Source of the DNA: Planctomycetota bacterium
GTDB taxonomy: Bacteria; Planctomycetota; Brocadiia; Brocadiales; Brocadiaceae
Length of the DNA stretch: 64,000 bases
Direction of reading: 5' to 3'
NCBI GenBank assembly: GCA_016873165.1
Contig: VGXV01000018.1
Location: 1 to 64,000, forward strand
Shown here: one piece after another, positions 16,857 to 25,201 of the stretch
How positions within the stretch are numbered: position 1 is the first letter of the stretch
Layout: each line of letters begins with the position of its first letter
Position numbers and translations under genes: made by a program
Notes under the pieces: model-generated
The model's input: the letters and a program-made list of their open reading frames with translations, nothing else
Databases searched by the model: none
Told to the model about the DNA's origin: nothing

Positions 16857-18881
16857 CTATCTGAGACTCTTCATAACCTCCGCAGTGCTCTTTGAATGTG
16901 TTATGTCCTTTACGTAACTTCCCAGGTTGCATTCCCTGGGGCTATTTTTCGACAAAATATCCCAGTCTTTTTCCGATATCGGCATGGAAAGCTTCGGATG
17001 TTCTTGTGCTACGTCAAGGTATTTTCGGTATAAACCCGCTACTATTTTAGTAAAAGGCGCTTTGTAAAATTGAGCTTCAATTCTCAGTATGCTGATTTTC
17101 GTTTTTATAAATGACTGAAGATACGGCAATATACAGATATCCCTGGCAAGTAAAATGTGATTGCGGCAGTATTGATCTGTTTCGATAGGGCGTATTTCTC
17201 CCCTTTCATCTTTCAGCGCGTACCCCATGTACTGGCAAACCTGACGGCAATGGTCTTTTTTGTGAGATTTCGATGTAAGCATGGAGGGAATGCAGTGTTC
17301 AAGAATCATGCCGGTAACCGGACCGTGGGCAATGCATTCGACAGGCACAACCGCATTCTCCGTCAATTGTTTCAGATGCACATACGAACATTCCAGAGAG
17401 GCGGTGACGCCGCAGATGCCTGCTTTTTCTAAAAATTTCAATGCGGCGGAGTTAAGTATGTTTAACGAATAATCTGCAACCGGTTTCAGGCCATACTCTT
17501 TTGCCAGGCGCAAAGTTCCGAGGTTGTGAACAAGAACATCCTCCACTTCCAGCAAAAGCGCCTGCTCGTACAACCATCGTACGTCATTCATTTCTATTGC
17601 GGTTGTTATGCGCGGCGTGCCAAATTGTATTATCTTTCCCGCGTCTCTTGCCCTGTCCCGTGCTTCTTTTAATAATATTTTCGTCCATACCCTCTTTTCC
17701 AGTTGCGAACCTTCGGCATGGATGATTATTTGGTCTGCTCCTTCCTCTAATGCGGCTATTAAAGAGTTCATGGAACCTACTTTTACGGATAACTGAGGGA
17801 TAGGTATAGGGGTTATTTCATTCTCCGTCAAATCGTGTTCAGCCGTTTCGAACGGATTATCGCTGATGTCTTCTTTTGCAAGCGATCTTTCTTTTGCCGC
17901 GCGGCTTAAAAAAAGCGGTTCCCGCTCACCGGAGATATCAACAAGAGACACGGAAGAAGGCGTAAAGGACATTGCCGTTGTGAAATCACGCACCCGGCTT
18001 TGATAGAGATGCTCGTACGAGGCGGAATTCATGTAGTAGGACATGGGATCCTCCCGGTAAGTGTCAATGGCGTTACGATAGATACCCACGATTTCCCTCA
18101 AATAATCCGCGTGTCTCATTCTTCCTTCAATTTTAAAGGAACATACCCCCGCATGGATAAGGTCGGGAATATATTTCAGCAAACACATGTCTTTAATTGC
18201 CAGCAGATAACCGGAAGGCAAATTGCCTATTGCTTGCCCGGAATTGCTTTCCACTATCGTGTATTGCCACCGGCAGGGTTTCATGCACTCACCGCGATTC
18301 GCGCTTTTTCCAAAAAGCACTCCGCTGGAGTAACATTGCCCGCTCTGGGAGATACAAAGATCTCCATGGATAAAATATTCAACCTCAATGTCCGCCTTCT
18401 CATGAATTTCCTTCACAAGGGAAAGGGGGATATCTCTTGAGGTAACAATGCGTTTGACCCCCTGTTCCTTCAACGTCAGTGCGGATTCGACATTATGAAT
18501 GTTCATCATGGTGCTGATGTGAATTGGTATTGAAATGCCCATGTTTTGTATCGTGTAAAGCGCCCCTAAATCCTGCACTATTATCGCATCAACGCGTACA
18601 TCCCGTAAAAATGCAAGATAATCGGTCAATGTTTCAAATTCTCCATTGCCGAGAAGGTTATTGACGGTAATGTATAATTTTACCTTTCTTGAGTGTGCGT
18701 ATTCGACCGCTTCGGCAATCTGTTCATCAGTAAAATTAAAATCTGATCTGTGCAGTCTCATGTTGAATTTTTTCCCGCCGATATATACGGCATCCGCCCC
18801 GGCATCTATCACCGCGGTGAAAGCATCCCACCGGCCAGCCGGCGCAAGTAATTCGACGTTGTTGTTGTGTGTAAATTTCAT
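16857..18881 (-). CDS. Peptidase U32 family protein (RlhA/TrhP-like), long form
   Basis: A 674-residue protein. It begins VELLAPAGRWDAFTAVIDAGADAVYIGG, the TIM-barrel start of U32 proteins. The family signature is EYFIHGDLCISQSGQC near residue 165, followed by GKSANRGECMKPCRW, which supplies cysteines for a probable Fe-S cluster. A second half (from about 380) includes more cysteines (CRQVCQYM). Characterised relatives hydroxylate 23S rRNA or tRNA or act in anaerobic ubiquinone synthesis, rather than being proven proteases. The ATG at 18881 has AAAGGAAC upstream. It is followed closely by the aminotransferase. Confidence 0.85.
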   Translation of the reverse strand: MKFTHNNNVELLAPAGRWDAFTAVIDAGADAVYIGGKKFNMRLHRSDFNFTDEQIAEAVEYAHSRKVKLYITVNNLLGNGEFETLTDYLAFLRDVRVDAIIVQDLGALYTIQNMGISIPIHISTMMNIHNVESALTLKEQGVKRIVTSRDIPLSLVKEIHEKADIEVEYFIHGDLCISQSGQCYSSGVLFGKSANRGECMKPCRWQYTIVESNSGQAIGNLPSGYLLAIKDMCLLKYIPDLIHAGVCSFKIEGRMRHADYLREIVGIYRNAIDTYREDPMSYYMNSASYEHLYQSRVRDFTTAMSFTPSSVSLVDISGEREPLFLSRAAKERSLAKEDISDNPFETAEHDLTENEITPIPIPQLSVKVGSMNSLIAALEEGADQIIIHAEGSQLEKRVWTKILLKEARDRARDAGKIIQFGTPRITTAIEMNDVRWLYEQALLLEVEDVLVHNLGTLRLAKEYGLKPVADYSLNILNSAALKFLEKAGICGVTASLECSYVHLKQLTENAVVPVECIAHGPVTGMILEHCIPSMLTSKSHKKDHCRQVCQYMGYALKDERGEIRPIETDQYCRNHILLARDICILPYLQSFIKTKISILRIEAQFYKAPFTKIVAGLYRKYLDVAQEHPKLSMPISEKDWDILSKNSPRECNLGSYVKDITHSKSTAEVMKSLR

Positions 18882-18915
18882 AGTGTTCCTTTCGGAGTAG
18901 TGTAGAGTTTCTTTC

Positions 18916-20136
18916 CTAATAAACCCCAATTTTGGAGTTTGCTTCAAGGCCGGTCAGCAGTGCGGGATTTCTAATGCCGTCCTGAAAAATACCAAGCGAT
19001 TTTGCCGTTTTTGTCGGCGCGATGCGTATGGCTTCATCCCTCTCAAACATGTTTGGGATAAAAAAGGATTCATCCAGTCTGTGACATACTACCTGTCCTT
19101 TTTCTCCATATTCAACTATTTGGTTAAGGCGGTTTTTGTCCGGCTGCACACCGTCTTTTGTTGAGATGCATTCCACTATCATGCGGGGACCAGGGGGAAA
19201 ATACTCCAAATCTCCGTTCGTCAAATCCTCCAGTTCCATACACAAGCCGAAAAGGGTATTTCCATAACCTGCAATATGCACTGCATTCGGGAAAAGATTA
19301 TTTCTGAAATGCCGGTATTGTTCCGGTTTTATGGCTACCCCGCCATAATGGACGCCGCGTATTTTCATTCGTTGTTCCTGATTCATTTCTCCTGCCAGTC
19401 GTTCCAGCAAAGGAGGGGTTGTATAAAGAACTTCTATGTGTTGCCGCTGCACTATATCAAGCGCCTGATCAATCACGTGGTTTATATAACGCTTATACCC
19501 CAGGGACTCAGGGTTTAACTTTTTTAACCATCGGGGATCAAGATCAATGGAAAACGGATCCATACTGCCCATACTGCTGGCAACCGGGCCTACGGCTTTT
19601 CCTATGATATGGGGTCCGCCAGGGCCTGCCCACAACCAGTTTGCCTTTTTAGGAAACCCTCTCTTTTCCGCGATATACCTGAACCAGTCTACAAAAATAA
19701 CGGCAAATTCTTCTTTCAAATATGCGGTTACTTTCGGCTGTCCCGTTGTGCCGGCTGTTTCTCCTAAAATAAAATTTTCTTTATTTTTGTGATGCGATTG
19801 CGGAATGAAATATTCCAGCGGAAATTTCCGGAGATCCTGTTCTTTCATAGGGCCAAGCAGTTTCAGATCATCAAATGCCGAAATATCTCTTTTGGCATTG
19901 ATGCCTGATTCTTTTTCCTTTTGAAGCCAGTATTGAGAACCGGCACATGGGTCGAAATGAAGAGAAACAACATGCCGGACCCATGCGTCTAAAGGCATTC
20001 CGTGCCATTTGGCATTCCGGAGAGGCTGAATAGATGAATGCTGATGAGCGGCAGCGTGTGCATCCTGCTTTGGAGAAAAATCATACGGTAGCGTATCAGT
20101 TACTATAGTGGTATTTTTATTTTCTTTTACGTGCAT
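18916..20136 (-). CDS. Adenylate-forming ligase (PaaK/LuxE-like)
   Basis: A 406-residue protein of the AMP-binding superfamily. The P-loop-like motif LGETAGTTGQPKVTAYL (about 115-131) matches phenylacetate-CoA ligase and acyl-protein synthetase types. Later segments IEVLYTTPPLLERLAGEM, GVHYGGVAIKP and VECISTKDG fit the same fold. It would activate a carboxylic acid as acyl-AMP. I start it at MHVKENK (20136), because upstream in-frame sequence is encoded by a repeat element. No good ribosome site is seen, so the insertion may have moved its start signals. Its likely partners are the reductase and SCP2 genes further upstream on the same strand. Confidence 0.75.
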   Translation of the reverse strand: MHVKENKNTTIVTDTLPYDFSPKQDAHAAAHQHSSIQPLRNAKWHGMPLDAWVRHVVSLHFDPCAGSQYWLQKEKESGINAKRDISAFDDLKLLGPMKEQDLRKFPLEYFIPQSHHKNKENFILGETAGTTGQPKVTAYLKEEFAVIFVDWFRYIAEKRGFPKKANWLWAGPGGPHIIGKAVGPVASSMGSMDPFSIDLDPRWLKKLNPESLGYKRYINHVIDQALDIVQRQHIEVLYTTPPLLERLAGEMNQEQRMKIRGVHYGGVAIKPEQYRHFRNNLFPNAVHIAGYGNTLFGLCMELEDLTNGDLEYFPPGPRMIVECISTKDGVQPDKNRLNQIVEYGEKGQVVCHRLDESFFIPNMFERDEAIRIAPTKTAKSLGIFQDGIRNPALLTGLEANSKIGVY

Positions 20137-20208
20137 ATTAAAGAATTTCAATCTTTGTAGGGTGGGCATTGCCCACCAAAACAACTGAAAATAGCAGTAA
20201 TGCCTAAT
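20137..20208. repeat. Repeat family D, copy D2
   Basis: The left end ATTAAAGAATTTCAATCTTT, palindrome GGTGGGCATTGCCCACC and right end GCAGTAATGCCTAATTAA match other D copies. It is followed at once by ATGTATAGGGATTTCAAA, the left end of a second D copy, so D elements can stand head to tail. It lies against the start of the ligase gene. Confidence 0.65.
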
Positions 20209-20243
20209 TAAATGTATAGGGATTTCAAAGTTTCTCATTATGC

Positions 20244-20350
20244 CTTTTACCCACCCCTTACCCCTCCCAAGAGGGGAATATTAGAAGTCCCCTTTTGGGA
20301 AGGGCATATTAAAAGTCCCCTCTTGGGAGGGGTAAGGGGTGGGTAAAAAG
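20244..20350. repeat. GC-rich palindrome between ligase and transporter genes
   Basis: The arms CTTTTACCCACCCCTTACCC (20244 on) and its inverse (ending 20350) are nearly perfect over about 33 bp. They enclose a smaller AGAAGTCCCCTTTTGGGA unit. It is an REP-like palindrome and may act as a terminator for the minus-strand transporter transcript. Confidence 0.75.
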
Positions 20351-20400
20351 AAAAGTCGTTGGATTTTTGTCTTTTAAAACCCAACCTAATTAAATGGTAT

Positions 20401-22680
20401 TCATACAAATTGTTTTACGTTTTTTGGTTTAAGCAGCATCAGACAACTTGGCGATAGCAACAAATTCGACACGAGTGTGGTGAACATTGTAATGCTGGTG
20501 AGTATGCCGAAATATTGTATTGGTTTAAAACCGGAAAAGGAAAAAACCATAAACCCAAACACAGCGGTTAATGAGGTAAAGACGGTGGATCTTCCTATCC
20601 TGAATATTGTGCGGCATATTGCTTCCTGATAATTGCCGTCAAAGGCCAGTTCTTTTTTGAACTGATAAAAAATATGTATTGTGTCATCAATCGATATTCC
20701 CAGGGCTATGCTTGCGATCATAATCGTGGCTGCATCAAGTTTCATACCGGCAAATCCCATCAGGCCAAGAGTCATCGTTATAGGGATCAGATTAGGAATA
20801 ATGCTGATAAGACCGATGCGAACGGATTTCAGAACGATTGCCGTGGCAAAGAACATGAGAATAAAGGCCAGAGAAAACGATTGTATCTCACTCCGGAGGA
20901 TATTGTCCTGCACATTGATTAAAAGAGGAACAATACCCGTTATGTGCCATGAAAGTGAAGCGGTATTTAAGCGGGTATGAATAAATTCTTTTATCGATTC
21001 AATAATGGATTGATATCTGTTTGAACCTACCTGTTTTATTTTTACTGAAATCCTGGCATCCGAACGTTCCTGCGTGTAAAGGGTGTCAACGTATTTATCG
21101 CCGTACATTGATGCCAGTTTTAAGTAATCCGCAGAATGTTTTTCTGACGCAGGAAGTGCGTAAGATTCGGTTCCGTTATTATTTAATATCCGGTGGGTTT
21201 TCCGGATATAATCAGCGATAGAAATTGAATGTGTTATTTCAGGGATTCCGTTCATGTATTTTTGCAGCGCAACAATATCATGAAGGATATTTGGGTGAAA
21301 TATACTTGTGCCGCCGGCTGTTTCGGCGACAATTTCTACGGGGAGTAATCCCATAAGGTGTTTTTCAATATAATTATTATCTCGTAAAATACTGCTGTTT
21401 TGCGGAAAAGAAGTCATAAGATCCGATTCCAGCTTTAGTCTTGTGACGCCGACTACGGAAGCAATGAAAACAGCAATGCCTGTTGAAAGGATAATAGTTT
21501 TGTTTTTAACGGTAAACTGTCCCATTTTAAAGAACGGGGATAAGGGGTATTGATTACGGGAAAATATATTTTCGCTATTCTCTTTGTGTGCGGGAATAAA
21601 AGAAAGCAAAATCGGCACAAATGTTATACTGACAAAATAAGAAAGAATTGAGCAGCCGCTCATAAATAAGCCCGTAATAAAGACAGGCGGAATGCTGCTT
21701 GTGGTAAGTGACGCAAAACCGATAGCAGCCGTAATGCTTGCCATGAGAATTGGTATACTAACGTGTTGCAGTGTTTTGTCTATCTGCCTTTCGTAGTAAT
21801 AGTAATTAATCAACCGGATAGAGGTAGAAAGCGAAATGATAAATGTCAGCGGGATCAGCATGTTTGCTATCATGTTCATTGTCTGCCCCATCAATACAAA
21901 AATTCCGGTAATCCAGGAAACACAAACACCAATTGTTAAAACAGGGATTACGATTCCTGAAATAGTCCGAAATAAACAGCCAAGCACAATAATGGAAATG
22001 ACAAACATAATCGGGGTAAATTTTTCCATGTCTCTTTTTGACATACGGTCAAGTTCCGCGTTTACCACAGACGGTCCCGCAAGGTGATACGGATGCTGTT
22101 TCTTTTTTGCCTCAACCGGTTTTATGGCCATTTCCTGAAGCGCTTTTTTTACACTGGCCGTCAGTTCCTTTCGCGCTTCAGGACCGGCGCATTTTACGGT
22201 GGCGATAATCGCCGTGGTTCTCCCATTTTTGGAAATAATGGTGTTTTGGTAAACAGGGTCGCCGAGGACTTCCTGTTTGAAAATATTCATTACCTGACGG
22301 TTTCCGTTCTTCTTCATCTTTTCTTTAAAAAGCGGAGAGGTAATCTTGCCTTTAAATACATCCGCCAATGAAGCTACCCTGACAACGCCTTCAATGCCTT
22401 TTATCTTTTCTGCAAGTGTGCTGATCTGCCGCATATATTCCTTTTGAAAGAGATTGACAGCGCTAAACGCGATCACCAGGAACTCTTCATCTCCGAATTT
22501 CTTCAAAAATTCGTTGTAGTATTTCAGATTTTTATCGTCTTCGGAAAGCCATGTTTCTATGGAATTGTCCGTCTTCATCCCTATTGCGCAGAAACCAAAA
22601 AACGCAGTGGTGACAAAGATAAACAACAGAATGGCAATCCTGTATTTAAGAAGAGTATGAAGATAGTTTTTTGTTAACAT
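20401..22680 (-). CDS. MMPL/RND-superfamily exporter
   Basis: A 759-residue inner-membrane protein with two similar halves, each one helix, a large periplasmic loop and five further helices. Landmarks are MKTDNSIETWLSEDDKNLKYYNEF after the first helix, the sterol-sensing-like block VISIIVLGCLF..LIPLTFIISLSTSIRLINYYYYE, and the second-half SIALGISIDDTIHIFYQFKKE. Such proteins export lipids, hopanoids or other hydrophobic compounds using the proton gradient. The start at 22680 sits five bases after the stop of the exported OB-fold protein, so the two are coupled. With SCP2 and reductase genes upstream, a lipid substrate is plausible. Confidence 0.85.
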   Translation of the reverse strand: MLTKNYLHTLLKYRIAILLFIFVTTAFFGFCAIGMKTDNSIETWLSEDDKNLKYYNEFLKKFGDEEFLVIAFSAVNLFQKEYMRQISTLAEKIKGIEGVVRVASLADVFKGKITSPLFKEKMKKNGNRQVMNIFKQEVLGDPVYQNTIISKNGRTTAIIATVKCAGPEARKELTASVKKALQEMAIKPVEAKKKQHPYHLAGPSVVNAELDRMSKRDMEKFTPIMFVISIIVLGCLFRTISGIVIPVLTIGVCVSWITGIFVLMGQTMNMIANMLIPLTFIISLSTSIRLINYYYYERQIDKTLQHVSIPILMASITAAIGFASLTTSSIPPVFITGLFMSGCSILSYFVSITFVPILLSFIPAHKENSENIFSRNQYPLSPFFKMGQFTVKNKTIILSTGIAVFIASVVGVTRLKLESDLMTSFPQNSSILRDNNYIEKHLMGLLPVEIVAETAGGTSIFHPNILHDIVALQKYMNGIPEITHSISIADYIRKTHRILNNNGTESYALPASEKHSADYLKLASMYGDKYVDTLYTQERSDARISVKIKQVGSNRYQSIIESIKEFIHTRLNTASLSWHITGIVPLLINVQDNILRSEIQSFSLAFILMFFATAIVLKSVRIGLISIIPNLIPITMTLGLMGFAGMKLDAATIMIASIALGISIDDTIHIFYQFKKELAFDGNYQEAICRTIFRIGRSTVFTSLTAVFGFMVFSFSGFKPIQYFGILTSITMFTTLVSNLLLSPSCLMLLKPKNVKQFV

Positions 22681-22684
22681 GAGC

Positions 22685-23251
22685 TTAATGGCAGAAATTA
22701 CAGCTTTTTGAACTGATTTCCATTGTTTTGGCAACTAATTTCTCATTTTTGACGGAAACATTTACATATACCTCCACGCCTGCCACCATTTTATCAAATG
22801 GAATCGTTCGTGAACCCATGGAGATTCCCGAGAGGCTGCCGGCATCTATTTCCTGCCCAAGGAGTTCGAATGTCTTTTTTGACGTGTTTACCTTTTTTGT
22901 TTCCCCTGAAAATCTTCCGTCATATTTTTTATTCAATTTTACCGGTTCTTTTATCTTGGTTGCATCAATGACGCTTGAACTGTCTGCATCTCCCTTTATT
23001 TTTACCGTGTCGCCCACTTCAAGGTCTGTGAATGCCGGATCATCCACCCCTTTTATGCGCAATTTTGCATCAGTGCAATTTACCTCCACGAGATCATCCA
23101 TCAGCATGATTGTTTCCGTAGTCTCGTCAAGACTGCTGATCTTTCCGACCACCGTTCCTTTGTCTGCCGCATACAGAGGAAATGCAGCAGCAACGATACA
23201 TGCGCCGGTAATTATAGTATTGCGTGAAATACGTTTTAAATGATTCAACAT
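22685..23251 (-). CDS. Exported OB-fold-like protein ending in a CxxCH haem c motif
   Basis: A 188-residue protein with a clear signal peptide (NTIITGACIVAAAFPLYAADKG). Two repeated beta-rich units (GTVVGKISSLDETTETIMLMDD..VEVNC and GRFSGETKKVNTSKKTFELLG..) resemble DUF5666-type OB folds. The last five residues before the stop are CNFCH, a perfect haem c attachment motif, so the protein may be a monohaem cytochrome with its haem at the very C-terminus. An axial second ligand is not obvious. It immediately precedes and is probably coupled to the MMPL exporter. Confidence 0.7.
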   Translation of the reverse strand: MLNHLKRISRNTIITGACIVAAAFPLYAADKGTVVGKISSLDETTETIMLMDDLVEVNCTDAKLRIKGVDDPAFTDLEVGDTVKIKGDADSSSVIDATKIKEPVKLNKKYDGRFSGETKKVNTSKKTFELLGQEIDAGSLSGISMGSRTIPFDKMVAGVEVYVNVSVKNEKLVAKTMEISSKSCNFCH

Positions 23252-23309
23252 GGTATTTTTCTCCTATTGAAAATGTTTTCTTAATATTTTATCTGTTTTA
23301 ATTATTTGA

Positions 23310-23675
23310 TTACATATACCCGACCAGTACATTCATCTTTAATGCCAGCAAAATATTCCCTTTAATATCCACTTTCCCTCCAAAAAAGGCCTGCTGCGGG
23401 GTTATTTCCCGTTTTACTATGGAGATGAACGTTGTGCTGTCCAGAAGAAAGATGCATGTCGGATTAACAATCGTTCTTTTTGTCACTTCTATCACCAGGC
23501 CGTTTTCTATTACAACATTCCACACCCCTTCATTATCATCAGTTATGCAGAATTGGATAATTGCATTAAGGGTATCTATTTTTGGCAGGGGGGATCTGTT
23601 TACCCTCTCCTTGAAAAGGGACTCAAAATATTCCCTGTGTGTAATGCCTGCGGGTATTTCCGGTCTTTCATTCAT
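23310..23675 (-). CDS. SCP2 sterol-carrier domain protein
   Basis: A 121-residue single-domain protein. The pattern IIQFCITDDNEGVWNVVIENGLVIEV followed by PTCIFLLDSTTFISIVKREITPQQAFFGGKVDIKGNILLALKM is characteristic of SCP2, a soluble lipid-binding fold that carries fatty acyl chains or sterols. Its ATG overlaps the stop of the reductase gene (ATGA), indicating an operon. It probably presents the acyl substrate to neighbouring enzymes, an inference from context. Confidence 0.85.
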   Translation of the reverse strand: MNERPEIPAGITHREYFESLFKERVNRSPLPKIDTLNAIIQFCITDDNEGVWNVVIENGLVIEVTKRTIVNPTCIFLLDSTTFISIVKREITPQQAFFGGKVDIKGNILLALKMNVLVGYM

Positions 23676-24919
23676 TTGCTCACCACCAAACCATTGTTAT
23701 GCATTTTATTGTGGTTTGTTTCTGTTTCTCTGTGTTTCCTTGTCTCTCCTTTCTTTCCCCAGTTTGCATCTGTTGCGTATTGAATAATACGGCTGATAAG
23801 TTCCTGTGTTATTAATGGACAGTCTATATTCGAACCTGCAAGAAATTCTCTTGTGTTTGCGGCGTCAAAATAGGCTTCTCCAAACATGTATGGCTGGAAT
23901 GCCGCGGTTTTCTTTAAAAAATTTTTTTCCAGGATATTTGGCGCGGACGCATGGAATTCATGCCGGGGAACGATGCTTACGCTGTAAATACCGGTGGCAA
24001 CTTTTAACCATTCTGCAATTTCTTCTATTGTGGGAGGGGTAGGGTTCACAATATGAAATGTCTTGCCGGCGGCTTTCTTATTTTTGGAAATGTGAAAAAT
24101 TGCGCTTGCCGCATAATTTATCGGAATAAGATTTATCGTGCTGTGTTTATCGCCGGGGATTCTTAACGAAACAGGGCGATCCGTCTGCCTTCCCGGAGTA
24201 AGGATGTCTCCTCTCAACTTCTTTTTTGTTTCATAATTACCAAGACGAACGAGTTCCCTGCAAAAGGCATAAATATTATCATAGTTTTGTGTGTATCCTG
24301 TTTTAGAATCGCCTGTAATGATGCTGGGGCGGTAAACGGTTAATGGAATTCCCTGCTGTTCTGCAAAAGAAGACACGCTTTTTTCCGCCTCACATTTTGA
24401 TTGTTCATAGTTGTTATTAAATTTCTGTCCTTTTCCCAACTCATTCTCAAAAACAGTTCCTCTTCTTTTTCCCGCTACATACGCGGTGCTTACATAGTGA
24501 AAGTGTTTGATTTTTTGCCTGGCACAGAATCTGGCCACGTGCAATGAACCATATATATTTGTCAGGGTAAGTATATCGTTCCTGTCGTTTTCGAATTTTG
24601 TGGCGGCGGCGCAGTGAAGCGCTTCGTCAACGGTATTGGCAAGCCGCAAGTAATCGCTTTCCGGAAGTCCCATATTCTCCATTGAAATATCACCTGCGAT
24701 TATTTCAATCTTGCCGGAAAATGCACGAAGTTCCTCCCGTGTTTTCTCCGGAAAGATTTCATACATCGTTTCCTTCAAAGACATGTTCCGGCAAGTTCTT
24801 ACCATGAGTATGAGATTATATCCTTCTTCAAGGTATTTGCCCGCAAGACGGCCTCCAAGGAAACCGGTTGATCCTGTAATAAGCAGTGTTTTCTTTCTCA
24901 TGGTATTCATTGCTGACAT
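23672..24919 (-). CDS. Fatty-acyl reductase / thioester reductase-like NAD(P)-binding protein
   Basis: A 415-residue extended short-chain dehydrogenase of the NAD_binding_4 type. The Rossmann motif TGSTGFLGGRLAGKYLEEG is at residues about 15-33. The catalytic YxxxK lies in NNYEQSKCEAEKS, preceded by HFHYVSTAYVAGKR. Family members reduce acyl-CoA or acyl-carrier thioesters to aldehydes or alcohols. The C-terminal part includes FLAGSNIDCPLI and is less conserved. The start is uncertain between three close Met codons. It heads the minus-strand cluster with SCP2, exporter and ligase genes. Confidence 0.82.
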   Translation of the reverse strand: MSAMNTMRKKTLLITGSTGFLGGRLAGKYLEEGYNLILMVRTCRNMSLKETMYEIFPEKTREELRAFSGKIEIIAGDISMENMGLPESDYLRLANTVDEALHCAAATKFENDRNDILTLTNIYGSLHVARFCARQKIKHFHYVSTAYVAGKRRGTVFENELGKGQKFNNNYEQSKCEAEKSVSSFAEQQGIPLTVYRPSIITGDSKTGYTQNYDNIYAFCRELVRLGNYETKKKLRGDILTPGRQTDRPVSLRIPGDKHSTINLIPINYAASAIFHISKNKKAAGKTFHIVNPTPPTIEEIAEWLKVATGIYSVSIVPRHEFHASAPNILEKNFLKKTAAFQPYMFGEAYFDAANTREFLAGSNIDCPLITQELISRIIQYATDANWGKKGETRKHRETETNHNKMHNNGLVVSK

Positions 24920-24954
24920 TATTTTTTTTGATTAATAAAAAGTATGCCTTCGAT

Positions 24955-25110
24955 ATGAGCAATGATAGTGCCAGAGATTTTTTCGAAATCGTTACAGAGC
25001 TGCAAGATGAAATTGCATTACTACTTATAGAAAACGGTTTTTATTTTCCCGATGAAGCAGGGGGCTTCCTGGAGGTAAAAATGTGTAACTATTACATTGG
25101 GTATTTGTAA
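24955..25110 (+). CDS. Possible small acidic protein
   Basis: A frame of 51 residues, MSNDSARDFFEIVTELQDEIALLLIENGFYF..., divergent from the reductase gene. The composition looks protein-like, but no ribosome site is visible and the last codons lie inside a palindrome (25099-25124). I do not recognise it. Confidence 0.25.
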   Translation: MSNDSARDFFEIVTELQDEIALLLIENGFYFPDEAGGFLEVKMCNYYIGYL

Positions 25111-25169
25111 TTATTACAAATACCCTGGGAAAAATAACCCTGACAGTGTTCTAAAACCCTGTCAGGGTT
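25099..25169. repeat. Two adjacent palindromes
   Basis: GGGTATTTGTAA-TTA-TTACAAATACCC at 25099-25124 is followed by AACCCTGACAG...CTGTCAGGGTT at 25136-25169. The second recurs at 52049-52082 and 53016-53049, so it is an REP-type sequence. It lies downstream of the minus-strand glycosyltransferase end and may terminate that transcript. Confidence 0.7.
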
Positions 25170-25201
25170 AACAAGACGTAAGGATATGATGTGCGATAGC
25201 A

